In this document: positions 11,065 to 22,759 of the stretch, in pieces
Layout of the letters: each line of letters opens with the position of its first letter
Numbering within the stretch: position 1 is the stretch's first letter
Origin: Neoarius graeffei
Lineage: Eukaryota > Chordata > Actinopteri > Siluriformes > Ariidae
Length of the DNA stretch: 64,000 nt
Assembly: GCF_027579695.1 (NCBI RefSeq)
Contig: NC_083592.1
Coordinates: forward strand, 29,764,961-29,828,960
Direction of reading: 5' to 3'
Notes under the pieces: generated by a model
What the model was told of the DNA's origin: nothing
The model's input: the letters and a program-made list of their open reading frames with translations, nothing else
Databases searched by the model: none
Made by a program: the position numbers and the translations under genes

Positions 11065-11540
11065 CTAGGTCTGCCACTCAGGTCTATCTGCTGTCTTCCT
11101 GCTTTTGCTCCTGAAAGAACTCCTCCTCTTCAGCCCATCCTCCTCTCCACCCGGCCTCTGGTTGACCCCTGTTTCTTGAGATGAGCTGTTTCTGGAGACA
11201 TGGACCGACAGAGCTCTCTGGACCGCTCGGTTTCTCTGCTCGGCTGGCACGCCGGACGGCTCTTTAGGTGCAGCTCTGGATTTTCCTGCACTTCCAGACT
11301 GAGCAGCAGGACCCTCACACTGAGCGTTCCCAGGACATACTGACTGAACCTGGGTCTTTTCTGTGCTCACTTCCTTGCTCTGGGCTCGGAGGTTGTGCAG
11401 GGTCTGAACGGCCTGCTGCTGCTCTTGCTGGAGGGAGTGCAGCTGACTTGCTGCTTTCTCTCTCTTCTCGGTGCACTCTTTCAGGAGCTTCTCCACAGTG
11501 TGCAGGAAATCATGGCCATATTGCGCCAGGGCTTCATCTC
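11065..11540 (-). CDS. last coding exon of a coiled-coil protein
   Basis: This is the terminal exon of the host gene, read on the minus strand. It starts after a TGTGTGTAG acceptor at 11,541-11,542, with two bases completing a Gly codon left by the exon at 38.4 kb, and runs 157 more codons to TAG at 11,065-11,067. The first 55 residues (DEALAQYGHDFLHTVEKLLK, then a Glu/Gln/Arg-rich stretch) form a predicted coiled coil with heptad-spaced Leu. The rest is Ser/Gly/Pro-rich, then basic (LKRRSSFRSKSRK). The frame is open throughout. The good helical character, the phase match with the upstream exon and the acceptor all argue for a real exon. The protein family is not identified; it is probably a structural or scaffold coiled-coil protein. 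Confidence 0.8.
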
Positions 11541-11687
11541 CTACACACACAGAAAAACAGGATTGTTAAAAAAAAATTAAAAATCTGAGATAAATATATG
11601 AGCATCATGTGTCAAATCAGTTTTTCCGCTTTGCTTTTGGGGAAAAAAAAAGGATTGTTGTTTTTAATAACATTGCTTAGACTAATG

Positions 11688-12454
11688 TTAATTGTTCTAT
11701 CCACATTCACTGGATATGAGCAATCGTGCGCTCTGATTGGATACTTTACTACTAGGATATCAGCTAGAGAAAAACAAAGTGGCAGAGCATGTTGCTGAAC
11801 CAACAAAACTACTTGAAAACAACCCCCCCCCCAAAATTGCTATCAAATATTTAAAATAAACAGAAATAGCTAAGGCGGCACGGTGGTGTAGTGGTTAGCG
11901 CTGTCGCCTCACAGCAAGAAGGTCCTGGGTTCGAGCCCCGGGGCCGGCGAGGGCCTTTCTGTGTGGAGTTTGCATGTTCTCCGCGTGGGTTTCCTCCGGG
12001 TGCTCCGGTTTCCCCCACAGTCCAAAGACATGCAGGTTAGGTTAACTGGTGACTCTAAATTGACCGTAGGTGTGAATGTGAGTGTGAATGGTTGTCTGTG
12101 TGTCAGCCCTGTGATGACCTGGCGACTTGTCCAGGGTGTACCCCGCCTTTCACCCGTAGTCAGCTGGGATAGGCTCCAGCTTGCCTGCGACCCTGTAGAA
12201 GGATAAAGCGGCTAGAGATAATGAGATGAGATGAGAAATAGCTAAACGAATAGTTGTTTTTTTTCCCCACCCCCAATATCTCCTGTTCCACACTCCAGCC
12301 CAGTTGGTGGTGGTAATGCACCTTTAAGTTGGTTTGCCAACCAGGAAAACACCCTCAAGAAGAAGAAAACCCCCAAAAAATACAAAAAAAAGCAACAAAA
12401 TATGGAATGAAAGTATTTGATGGTAAGAACGTATCTTTTTTAAATTTTTCAAGA

Positions 12455-12486
<32 letters not shown>

Positions 12487-12775
12487 CTCATTTTTCACAA
12501 ATTGCTCCTGTCATTTCACCGGTTTGTTTACATTCTAAGCGGAAATGATTTTGTCGGATGTTTTGTATAAAGTTTTTATTTATCAAATTTGCAAAAAATA
12601 AAAATAAAAATGCTCCATTTCTCAAAATCCAGTGAATGTGGATAGAATAAAACAGTTACTCCACGAAATCTCGTCGTACATGACTTATAGCCGACTTGGT
12701 GCTATGCGCCTCGTCGGCTATCAGCTATCATGTACGGCTATCATGTACGACTCGATTTCATGGAATAACTGTTAA
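11688..12775 (+). mobile_element. hairpin-ended repeat family, copy 1
   Basis: One end has CTATCCACATTCACTGGATA followed by GAGCAATCGTGCGCTCTGAT. The other end, 12,650-12,775, is a large imperfect palindrome whose arms share AACAGTTA(C/T)TCCA(C/T)GAAATC and TCGTACATGA. The body includes GGAATGAAAGTATTTGATGG, and TTCACCGGTTTGTTTACATT followed by CTAAGCGGAAATGA. The same blocks occur in copies at 28.4, 35.8 and 50.2 kb. A SINE is inserted at 11,874-12,233, and an (ATT)n patch lies at about 12,457-12,486. No coding capacity remains in this copy. Confidence 0.8.
11874..12233 (+). mobile_element. GGCGGCAC-family SINE, full length
   Basis: A near-consensus SINE lies between perfect 12-bp duplications, AGAAATAGCTAA, at 11,862-11,873 and 12,234-12,245. 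It sits within hairpin family copy 1 and is therefore younger than that copy. Confidence 0.92.
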
Positions 12776-13943
12776 AATATATGAGCATCCATATAAGGAG
12801 TGCAATGCAATGACACAATCTGTATCTGTTTTGGGCTCCAAATGTCCGTATTTTTATTTCTTGTTGGATTTAAACCTGAAGCGGGTGTGGCCGAAACAAG
12901 AAATTAAACTATAAACCCTACTATTACGTCCCTGGAAACACCCCAGCAGTAGAAACACCAGCATTATCCATGGTGTGTGAATGAATTCTGGACCTGACAG
13001 TTCCTCAAGCTCAGCTCCATCACTCGAGTTCATAATTATTCTCATTCAGCAGTTCAGGCCAATAATAAGCCTGTTAGTACTCCATCATCATTACCGCTGT
13101 GCAGAAGGATTATTACTTTACTACACTCATTTGTGCAGCAGCAGCAACATTTCCAGCACCAGGACAAAAAGTTAACATGCAGCTTTATTACTGTAACTTT
13201 ACTCTCAAACTAAACACTCGGTCAAGCCAAACAAACCTGTTACGCAGAGCCGTAATAAACGAGCCTCGATGGACCTTTAGCTCTCTGCATGCATGAAAAG
13301 CCTTAATCCAGAGTTTACATTCAATTTACATTACACTCCTCCTTACAGAGGGGCAGAGCATGAGGCTCAAAAGGTGGGAGTGTAAAACCGAGGGAAGATA
13401 AAAGAGGAGTTTGTTCAGATGGAGAGAGGTATGCGTCAGGAGGGCTGTAAATCTCTGTCAGGCCTCGGCAAAGTCACCTGACTAACAGAGGAAATACTTT
13501 CGCTAAGGGCTGCAGCTGTTGCATGGAAAACCCCTTAACTCGCTCACTTTTATGCCACAAAGCGTCTCGTACGGGGGAAAAAACAAAAACTTACTGATGA
13601 TTATTGAAGAAGTAAATTATAGGTGGAAGGTGAGATAATGGCATGTATTTTATTGTGCAGTGGCATCTCACACTTTCGGAAATATTTTAAAGCTTTTAGG
13701 TCACGAGACACTAAAATAAACCCCAACACAAAAACAGAAGCGTGAAGGTTGAGTCACGCTAGCTATTCGTTTCTCAAGTATTTCAGTCGTCTGTCTGACA
13801 GAACAGAGACACTTTCATTTTAACCCGAAATTGGGACAGTCCTATAAACACACAACAATATAAAGTGTAAAAATTACTTTACACTCCACATCTCTTTTCT
13901 GCTCATGCGAAAAAGTGGGTTTTAATTAGTTAATGTCATAGTT
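12776..13943. other. intron sequence, nothing recognised
   Basis: The region lies in the 26.8-kb intron between the last two recognised exons. I see no exon, RNA gene or repeat that I can name. Confidence 0.4.
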
Positions 13944-13960
13944 TATTTTCTTACCAATCA

Positions 13961-14234
13961 AATGTCCCTTCCCATGCCATGTGGCGCATAGGGTGGCGCC
14001 GATCTCCGTAGCCCTCGGCCTCTCGCCTATTACATAGCTAGGGTTACAGTGGGGGGCGAGTCCTCTGGTAACCGCGAGAGTTTGACTCCCCACTCGCATC
14101 TGTATTGCAGCGTGCCTTGCCAGACGGCAGTAGGTACCATTTTTATGATGGTCTTTGGTATGACCCGACTGTGAGTAGAACTCGCGATCTCCCGATCAAG
14201 AGGTGGACACGCTAACCACTAGGCCAACTCGCGG
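13961..14234 (-). mobile_element. tRNA-derived SINE, second type
   Basis: Read on the minus strand, the element begins ACCGCGAGTTGGCCTAGTGG with TTAGCGTG, and then a B-box-like GAGTTCTACTC, so it has a tRNA-like head. The body of about 200 bases ends GGCATGGGAAGGGACATTTG. It is bounded by a perfect 17-bp duplication, TATTTTCTTACCAATCA, at 13,944-13,960 and 14,235-14,251. It is unrelated to the GGCGGCAC SINE. No CCA end or intact tRNA fold is implied. Confidence 0.88.
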
Positions 14235-14537
14235 TATTTTCTTACCAATCATGTAATCATAATTGTTCATTATTTTTCCTTCATCCATTGATTTCTTACT
14301 GTCACATTTAAATTATTTCATGAGATCTTAACTTATGCCCTACTACAGTCAGCCCAAAGATACCAGTTGACGTGTTTGCTTTGCGGCCCCTTCAAATAAA
14401 GTTTGTAAAACGAAGCACTCTAAATGAAATTGTAGTCGCCTATTTCTTGTATGTCACAGAGCGTCCACAAACTTTGACAACATTATTGCACTTTTGGTGT
14501 GAACGTAACATTACACCAGTATTAGCTTAGTTACATC

Positions 14538-15802
14538 CAGGGCTTTGAACCGGTTCAAGGAACGAAAGCGAAAACCGGGAACTTTTTCTATTTCACATGG
14601 AACAGAAACGAAACCAGAAACTTTATTATTTTTTATGTTCCGGAACAGAAACGCTTATTAAAAATAACGGTAACCGGTTAATACCGGTTTTTATTTCATT
14701 CCTCAAAGTTTCCGTAGCCTACAAATAAAAAAGTCATTCTTCTCCTGCGCAAGTTTCTATGACCCGCTGGGGTTCACTTCCTGTGTGACGTTCGCTGACT
14801 GAATGGAGAGAGCGGGAGGGTGGACTACTATCACGTCTCCACATCTTAAATAAGAGGTAAATATTGCAGTCTATCGTTATTCAAAAACGTCAATTTCAAA
14901 CACGATATCAATATATTTGTCCACGTTAATGAGAGGCTCGCGAACATTAAATGACGTTAACCTCTGTTAGCCTATCAATGCATACAGGGCTTTCCAGTAA
15001 GGCTCATACTAGCCAGCCATGACAAATAAGTAGCCGGCCGGGGGAGGGGGTGTTAAACACAAAATAAACTCCGCCGAGTGCGCGCGCACGCGCACTACTG
15101 CCTCCGCCGAGTGCACGCGCACTACTGCCTCCGCCGAGTGCACGCACACCGCATGTCGGGGCCGCGGACCAGTGAAGTCGGCGGGGAATTTGTGGTTATT
15201 ATCGGTACAAACAGCGCGAATCACAACTTAAATGAGTGCGGTTCAGTTTGACATTGTCAGTCCGTTAGATAAACATTTAATTTTATTAAAATCGAAAATT
15301 AATATTTAGAACCTGTGGGCTACAAAAATAAGTCATTAAAGTAGCCGGCTGGACTTAATTGTGTGCCGGCTGTATGGCTGGCAGCCGACACTTGTGGAAA
15401 GCCCTGTATAGGGCCTGACTAGCCTTTGGTAACACACTAAATGAATTCTCTTTCATTTTTGGCACTTTTTCTGTTTGTGTAGATGGGAAGACATACTGAG
15501 AAGCCAAATCGCCAACATTTGAAATAATAATTGTTTTGAATTATTTCTTGTCTTATTTAATGAAGGTTGTAATAGAATTAGCCTACATTTGGCTTAAGCT
15601 GGATGAGACAGAGACATAATTTTATAGCCATTTGTTAAACAGCTGACAGGGAACGTAATTAACCGTTCCGGGAACGAAATTTTTTTTGTTCTAACCGGTT
15701 CGGGAACGTCTATTTAATGGTGGAACCCAAAACCGGAAACGTTAAAATTCCGTTTCTGTTCGGAACGAACCAACAGGAAAAAAATTCTGGTTCAAAGCCC
15801 TG
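14538..15802. mobile_element. hAT-like nonautonomous element
   Basis: A 1,265-bp element has inverted ends CAGGGCTTTGAACCGGTTC on the left and, read inversely on the right, CAGGGCTTTGAACCAG. The flanks GTTACATC (14,530-14,537) and GTTACACC (15,803-15,810) match at 7 of 8 bases, fitting the 8-bp duplications of hAT elements. The interior has repeated CCGGTT/AACCGG and GGAACGAAA motifs next to both ends. It has no transposase, and a second element is nested inside. Confidence 0.78.
14985..15406. mobile_element. nested hAT-like MITE with GC-rich tandem repeat
   Basis: A 422-bp insert has ends CAGGGCTTTCCAGTAAGG and, inversely, CAGGGCTTTCCACAAGTG. These share the first ten bases with the host element's ends. 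Symmetrical sequence GTAGCCGGC lies near both sides. A tandem array at 15,069-15,150 repeats CTCCGCCGAGTGC about three times with GC-rich CACGCGCACTACTGC spacers. I do not see an 8-bp duplication at its borders. Confidence 0.65.
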
Positions 15803-15810
15803 GTTACACC

Positions 15811-16806
15811 ATAATGTACTTTTACCAAAAAGTACGAGCTAGGGGATGAACACAATGTTTGAAAAGTAAACTCCACCCACTCAGTGTTTGAACCAATACA
15901 TTTCCTCCTGACCTTGACATAGAGAAGTGTTTAGTAGTTGTGTGGCATGACATTTGTATTGATGTGAAGTGTTGTCAAATTTCAACAAGCAGTTTATTTG
16001 TTTGTTTTTATAGTTATGTCCCTATACACAAACAGGGACACATTATAAATAAACAAGAGTCATCAGGAGATGATGTATTCCCCCCCGCATGAAACCCCAC
16101 TCCAAATTTTCATAAGTTGAATTGGTTGCCATGGAAATACAAGAAAAAAAAAATCACAGAAATCCCAAAATGTCAAAAGGCACAACTCCTCTAGTCACTT
16201 CATATAACTGTCAAGTTTCGTGAAAAAAATTCCTAATAGTTTTTGAGTTATACTCCGGAAACTACAATGTTTACAGACAGACAGAGTGATAGCAATATCC
16301 CCGCGCATTATATGCCGGGGGACAATAATGGTGAAACCTGCCACCACTATTATTAATTTCTCCTCCACTGTACTTAGGAACATTTTGAATGGAACTAAAA
16401 TTTACACCACAGTGTTCTCTAGTATTCTTTAGAACTGAGCACTTCTAAATTCTGATTGGTTGCCACCATTACCATAAACATGCCCAGACTATTCTGATGC
16501 CCCCACTGCCCAAGACATGCCGCCAATAGTTATGCCACTGTTCTCCACCAAGACACACTGGCTCACATAGAAAATGAAAGAATTCTGGTTGCTTTAACGC
16601 TCTCGCCGCATTTGGTGTGAACGTACCGTTAGCCATCTTTGTTCAAAATGGATGCAAGACTGTTACTGTTACATTTTCCCCCTACTCACCATGATTCAAT
16701 ATGCATTTATGTTAACTACATCACCAACACTAGGATTCATAACATTAAGCACTGAGGTAGTATTAGCTAGTTAACTAGTACTCATTGGATCAAGCCAAAG
16801 TCCCAT
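15811..16806. other. intron sequence with one dispersed repeat
   Basis: No exon is recognised. A dispersed repeat lies at about 16,010-16,335. It has AGTTATGTCCCTATACACAA at one end and TATGCCGGGGGACAATAATG at the other, with ACAGACAGACAGAG between, and is similar in style to the repeat at 1,041-2,090. Confidence 0.4.
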
Positions 16807-18403
16807 CATGTTTCAGGACTACCACCATCATCCCAGTGCCAAAAAAACCTCAAATCACTCAACGACTACTGGCCCATCGCACTCACTCCCATTATGATGA
16901 AGTGCTTTGAGAGGCTGGTAAAGGAGTACATCACCTCCAGGCTCCCTCCCACATTCGACCCCTTCCAGTTTGCCTACCAGCCAAACCGCTCCACTGAAGA
17001 CGCCGTCTCCTCCACTCTTCACCTGAGCCTTGCACATCTGGAGGAGAAGAACACTCATGTGCGGATGCTGTTCCTGGACTTCAGTTCAGCGTTTAATACT
17101 ATCATTCCACAGCATCTGGTGAACAAACTGGGTCCCCTGGGCTTCAGCACCCCCCTGTGCAACTGGCTGCTAGACTTCCTCACTGAAAGACCACAGTCAG
17201 TGCGGGTAGGACAGAACACCTCCAGTGTCATCATCCTCAGCACAGGCTCCCCTCAGGGCTGTGTCCTCAGCCTTCTGCTGTTCACTCTGATGACACATGA
17301 CTGCGTTCCCAGGGCTGCCAGCAACCACACTGTGAAGTTTGCAGACGACACAACAGTGGTGGGCCTCATCAGGGATGACAACGACCTGGCCTATAGAGAG
17401 GAGGTGGAGCAGCTGGTGGGTTGGTGCAGGGAAAACAACCTGATCCTGAACATGGACAAAACTAAAGAGATCATTGTTGACTTCAGGAAAAACCAGCCCA
17501 GCCACGCTCCACTTCTCATCAACAACACGGCTGTGAAGGTGGTCAATAGCACCATGTTCCTGGGGGTGCACATCACAGACAACTTCACCTGGTCTGTGAA
17601 CACTGTGTCACTGGTCAAGAAGGCACAGCAGCATCTGCACTTCCTGTGTAGGATGAGAAGAGCCCACCTGCCCCCGCCCATCCTCACTACATTCTACAGA
17701 AGCACCATAGAGAGCATTCTAACCAGCTGCATCTCTGTGTGGTATGGAGGCTGCAGTGCCTCTGACTGGAAGAATGTGAGGAGAGTGGTGAGGACAGCGG
17801 GAGGTATGGTGGTGTAGGGGTTAGCACGGTCCCCTCACAGCAAGAAGGTTCCGGGTTCGAACCCAGCGGCCGGCGAGGGCCTTTCCGTGTGGAGTTTGCA
17901 TGTTCTCCCCGTGTCAGCGTGGGTTTCCTCCAGGTGCTCCAGTTTCCCCCACAGTCCAAATATATGCAGTTGGGCTGATGTGGGGCAGCCTTGGGCTGAG
18001 GTGCCCTTGAGCAAGGTACCCGACCCCTGACCACTCCCCGGGTGCTGTGTGTGGCTGCCCACTGCTCTGAGTGTGTGTGCGTGTGCTCACTGCTTCAGAT
18101 GGGTTAAATGCAGAGGATGAATTTCACTGTGCTTGAAGTGTGCATGTGACAAATAATAAATAAAATAATAAAGCAGAGAAAATCATTGGGACTTCTCTTC
18201 CCTCCATTCAGGACTTTGCACCAAGGCGCTGCATGTCTCGAGCCAGAAACATCATCAGTGACCCCTCACACCCTCATTATAGACTGTTCTCCCCTCTGGC
18301 CTCTGGAAAGAGATTCCGCAGCATTTGGTGCAGGACCACCAGGTTCTGTAACAGCTTTTTCCCTCAGGTCACCAGACTGCTGAACTCCAAACCCAAACTC
18401 TAA
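16807..18403 (+). pseudogene. LINE reverse transcriptase, CR1/L2/Rex-like, interrupted
   Basis: The pol reading frame of a non-LTR retrotransposon starts 5'-truncated with [12 protein letters not shown] at 16,815, shifts frame near 16,855, and runs open from 16,894 to about 17,795. It includes the [14 protein letters not shown] motif, [19 protein letters not shown], and the catalytic FADD at 17,338-17,349. After a SINE inserted at about 17,797, the 3' end of the frame continues at 18,177 (IIGTSLPSIQDF ... CNSFFPQVTRLLNSKPKL) to a TAA at 18,401. Such proteins copy their own RNA at a nicked target. The 5' truncation, the frameshift and the SINE make this copy dead. The 3' UTR with AATGACAATAAAGG continues to about 18,990 and holds a second SINE. 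Confidence 0.88.
17797..18176 (+). mobile_element. SINE with GGCGGCAC head and different tail
   Basis: The head (GGTATGGTGGTGTAGGGGTT, then TCCGGGTTCGAACCCAGCGG) matches the common SINE to about 17,967. From there the tail is different: GGTGCCCTTGAGCAAGGTAC, CCCACTGCTCTGAGTGTG and AATTTCACTGTGC. It ends in an A-rich AATAATAAATAAAATAATAA. The tail resembles another known fish SINE type. This may be a hybrid SINE or a separate subfamily. It lies within the LINE frame. Confidence 0.75.
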
Positions 18404-18477
18404 ACTTCTATTTATACTTGAACATTCTTAATTCCACAGGTCACTTTATACTATTACACTTTATAATATTTTTGCTG

Positions 18478-18857
18478 GGCGGCACGGTGGTGTAGTGGTT
18501 AGCGGTGTCGCCTCACAGCAAGAAGGTCCGGGTTCGAGCCCCGTGGCCGGCGAGGGCCTTTCTGTGTGGAGTTTGCATGTTCTCCCCGTGTCCGCGTGGG
18601 TTTCCTCCGGGTGCTCCGGTTTCCCCCACAGTCCAAAGACATGCAGGTTAGGTGAACTGGTGACTCTAAATTGACCGTAGGTGTGATTGTGAGTGTGAAT
18701 GGCTGTCTGTGTCTATATGTCAGCCCTGTGATGACCTGACGACTTGTCCAGGGTGTACCCTGCCTTTCGCCCGTAGTCAGCTGGGATAGGCTCCAGCTTG
18801 CCTGCGACCCTGTAGAAGGATAAAGCGGCTAGAGATAATGAGATGGGAATGAGATGG
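18478..18857 (+). mobile_element. GGCGGCAC-family SINE, full length
   Basis: A near-consensus copy lies between perfect 12-bp duplications, ATATTTTTGCTG, at 18,466-18,477 and 18,858-18,869. It is inserted in the 3' UTR of the LINE at 16.8-19.0 kb. Confidence 0.93.
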
Positions 18858-18995
18858 ATATTTTTGCTGCTGCATAATTTAATTTACTACACATCAAATT
18901 TATTTCTGTGCTGAGCCAAATTGCAAAGAAATTTCGTTCTGTGTACACTTGTTGCATACTGAATGACAATAAAGGTTGTCTAAGTCTAATACTGA

Positions 18996-21105
18996 CTTCT
19001 AGTAACTGAGTGTAGATCAGTGGTGAACCGTTACTATTAAAGCTGGGACTTGAGCTCAGCCAAAACTTATCCAGACACCAAAAAGCAACAGGGCAAAGGA
19101 TTTTGTAAGGGATTAGCGGCAGGCTGCCAGGTCGCTCCGTTGTGTATAGCTGTCAATGTTGATTTTAAAAGTAACTAAGTAAATTCCACAGGGAAATGAA
19201 TACTTAAATCTGAGTGAAAAATACTGTAGCGAGCGTGCAGCGTGGAAGAAGAGTCTGGAGACAGAAATCTTAGTTTCTCGGTCGTTAGCCTGTGCTACTT
19301 GCTCTCGATAGCACTGGCTTGACCACTTTATTAGCATTCGCTAACATTACTGATGAACGCTACACCGGCTGGAAGGTGACTTCACTGCTGCGCTGACGGT
19401 GCTGACTTGCGGTTAAGCTCACATTGGCATTCAAGCAGGCTGAGGGTGATAAATTTTTGGTCCCTCCCACTATAAATCAAAATCTGATTGGTTAATTCAT
19501 CTGTCACTTCCTACATAAACATACACTGCCATAGCCTTCTGTCCCGGCAATGAAGTCCTAACCAATGAGTGAGCAGCTCGAAACTCTTCTCAGCCTAAAG
19601 ACAACAAACAAACAAATCTCACTGGATAACTCGATTTGAATGTTTTCAGTACAGTAACCCTTTCATTTCTGAAGCAAATTTTATAAAAAATTAGACCAAA
19701 TTAGAATTAGAAGAGAATAGTTATAATTAAATTATGAAAGAATGATAGAAATTAAATCTAACATTTGAAATGCTGATATCTTTGGGCCTTCTCTGAAGGA
19801 CTAGAAGGCCCTGATGGTTCCCCTCTGGCATAGATATTTGACTACTTATTTAATGTCAATAAATATTGGACAAAAGCACATTTTTTGTGTGATGTAATTT
19901 ATCTCTAACATTTTTAAAGAAAGTTAAGAAGCATTGATTATCATTGTATTGTTTGGATTTCTTCTGCAAACATCATCTTTCCATCATTAGCCCATGCTTC
20001 CGTTCAACCACGATCCTCTGTCCAGTTTGAGATGAGCTGCTGGCAGAGAGGAATACGATCATCCCACCCTGACAGGAACAACCCATTCAGTATGATAGTG
20101 CTAATGGACAGAAGCAGTATGGTTTCGACAGGTCTCTTATGCCCTGCATGAATTCTAGGTGAGTTTATATCAGCTCACTGGGTGTTAAGTGCCTTAACAC
20201 ATCACCTCCATGGTACAGAGCTACTGTCAGAGATAAGCAGGTTCAGGGGCAGGTCTTTAAACTGACTGACACACAGATATGGTGATAACAGGCAAAAGAC
20301 AAAGGAAAAGCACGAGCTGATAACCGAGCCACTGCCGTCACTTCCAGCACAAAGCATTCTATAGAAACGTTACATAGCCTGATAACAAACACTTGTACCT
20401 GGGAAATGAAACGCTCAAGACCAGGCGCTATCTCGTTTTGGAGTAAATTGTGTTTTGCCAAGGTGCTTTCATATCTCTGAAACAGTCAGGGCAGATAGAT
20501 GAAGGTTTGAAGAGCTCTCGAACCTGACATTTCAAAGGTCAGGAGAGCTTTCTGTCATATCCCAGTGATTCATATCCATATGACATTTTTTGGTTGTGAT
20601 CGCCATATTTGGAACTGTATTCCTGGCTTTGCTGCACAACACGAATGTAACTAGAGGTGAAAGATGACAATCGTTACTCATTTTACTTCAGAAGAGAATA
20701 AACAGTACTTCAACAAAGCCAATAAAATAGACTTTGTTAGGAATACCTGTACCCCCTGCTCATTCATGCTGTTATCCAATTAGCTAATCACGTGGCCGTG
20801 GCATGCAGATACGCATCAAGAGCATATCAAGAATTAATGTTCACGTCAAACATTAAGTAATCTCAGTAACTTTCAGCATGGCATGGTTGTTGGTGCCAGA
20901 AGGGGATGAGTATTTCAGGAAATCCACATGCACAGCAGTCGCTAAAGTTGACAAAGAATGGGGTAAAAATAACTAAATAAATGAATGAATGAATAAAACA
21001 TCAAGTGAGGAGCAGTTCTGTACTCCAGAAACACCTTGTTGCTGAGATGAGGTCAAAGGAGATTGGAAAGACGGATAGGTTTGAGCTGACAGGTCATTTT
21101 TTTTT
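18996..21105. other. intron sequence, nothing recognised
   Basis: About 2.1 kb without a recognisable exon, RNA or named repeat. All open frames are short and lack family motifs. Confidence 0.4.
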
Positions 21106-21107
21106 AC

Positions 21108-21290
21108 CACTCTACAACCGTGGTGAGCAGAAAAGCATCCCAGCATGCACAACGTGAAATGTCAAGGTGGATATGCTCCAGCAGCAGCAGAAGACTACAT
21201 CAGGTTTCACTCGTGTCAGCCAAGAATAGGAATCTGAAGCTACAATGAGCACAGGTTCACCCAAACTGGACAGTTGAAGATTGAAAGGGG
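21108..21290 (+). pseudogene. Tc1-like transposase fragment
   Basis: A sister of the fragment at 5,348-5,510: ACAACCGTGGTGAGCAGAAA, a GTGTCAGCCAAGAATAGGAA block and CAAACTGGACAGTTGAAG are shared with it. It corresponds to the central part of a Tc1/mariner transposase before the first catalytic Asp. Several stops are present. Confidence 0.55.
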
Positions 21291-21544
21291 GAGGGGGGGG
21301 AACCCAGATGACTTTTAATAGCTATTAAAGCAGCTGAGGATGTGTGTGGATGCATCCAAGTGGATAAAAGATCCGAGGGTGTTTCATAAGAGACAGAAAA
21401 AGCATCTTATAGGGAAGCTAAAGAAATATCAGCTAACTAAGCAACTTTTGATAATGTTAACACGACTTGCTGCCAAGATAAACTTTCCTCTTGTCCCATA
21501 AATCTAGCCAACACGTCTACGAGGCATGACGGGGAGGATCCACT

Positions 21545-22461
21545 GCACTAGTGCTTGTTAAAGCTGTATCATATGGTTGCAGTATCAGACCCTCATCATG
21601 GACATAAACGTCATGGCAATATTGGGATTTCAATGATTTCTTTGAACCGTTTTCTTTTTCTGTGGCACAAAGAAGCCTTGCTTCAAAACCGACACCTTCA
21701 AGCTCGACTAATGTTTGCAGTTGACCACACGGACAAAGAAAAAACTGGAGGAAAGTTTAATGGTCAGATAAGACAAAGATTAGGTTGTTTGCCACAATGA
21801 CCAGAGGTATGTTTGGAGGAGTAAAGGCGAGGCATTCAACCCCATGAACACTGTACCAACTGTTAAGCAACTGTTAAGCATGATTAAACAAAGTGGATGG
21901 AATAATAAAGAAGGCGGCCTGCCTCAGAATTCTTCAGCATGACCGACACAGTTGGGTGTTCCAACAGGACAATGACCCCAAACACATCAAAGCTGGTTGC
22001 GGAATGGAAAAAGCAGGCTTTTGGAATGGCCTTTCCAGTGTCCTGACCTCAACCCCTATCGAAAATATATGGACTGTGCTCAAATTCCGTGCCAGGAAAC
22101 CAACAAATTTAACTGAAGTCTACCAATCCTGCCAAGAAGAGCGGTCAAATATCCAAGCAGAATTCTGCCAGAAGCTTGTTCATGGTGAACAAAAGTGCCT
22201 GGTTAAGGTGAAACTTCCTAAAGGGGCATTTAACCAAATATTAGGTGTGGTTTATGGAAATTTTTGACCCTGTGTGTATAATTTTGATTTCAGAAAACCA
22301 AAAAAACTTGTGCACCAAATTCTTTTTTTCTCTATTAAAGATGTACGTTGTACAATCATTCTGCCACAAAAAAAGGACAGTTCAAAGAAATCATTAAAAC
22401 CCCAATACTGTCATGACATTCATGTCCATGATGAGTGTATGTAAACTTCTGGGTACACCTG
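21545..22461 (+). pseudogene. degenerate Tc1-like element
   Basis: Translation pieces identify a Tc1-type transposase. One frame has FQQDNDPKH (second catalytic Asp) at about 21,960. Others give LEWP and CPDLNP about 22,030 and PIENIWTVLK (catalytic Glu region) about 22,060. The 3' end, ATGAGTGTATGTAAACTTCTG at about 22,431-22,451, is a typical inverted-repeat terminus of this group. Many stops and shifts show an old copy. Confidence 0.75.
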
Positions 22462-22526
22462 TACATAGCCAAGTGTATTAGGACAGTTGAAATTGGTATA
22501 AATGAAAATTAATATTTGTAACGAAC

Positions 22527-22748
22527 ACTTCTTGGACAAGGATTTTAAGATCGTTACCTTGTTGACAGTTTCAGCGTGAAACTTCCGCCTTCCTCAGAAC
22601 TGTCACCAGATGTCAGGTTTTCCGTAACGTAACATCAGCTGATAAGGCACGTCACCACCTGACATCTGGTGACAGTTCTGAGGAAGGTGGAAGTTTCATG
22701 CTGAAACTGTCAACAAGGTAACGATCTTAAAATCCTTGTCTAAGAAAC
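22527..22748. repeat. palindromic foldback repeat, ~91-bp arms
   Basis: The left arm (22,527-22,617) and right arm (22,658-22,748) are reverse complements with only a few mismatches. Both contain GACAAGGATTTTAAGATCG, TACCTTGTTGACAGTTTC and CTCAGAACTGTCACCAGATG. A loop of about 40 bases separates them. Such structures are typical of palindromic MITEs. No target duplication is clear. Confidence 0.85.
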
Positions 22749-22759
22749 GAACTTAAAAA

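Noticed and set aside
13961..14234. Possible functional tRNA gene on the minus strand
   Set aside because: The tRNA-like head is followed by a SINE body and flanked by 17-bp duplications, so it is a retroposon.
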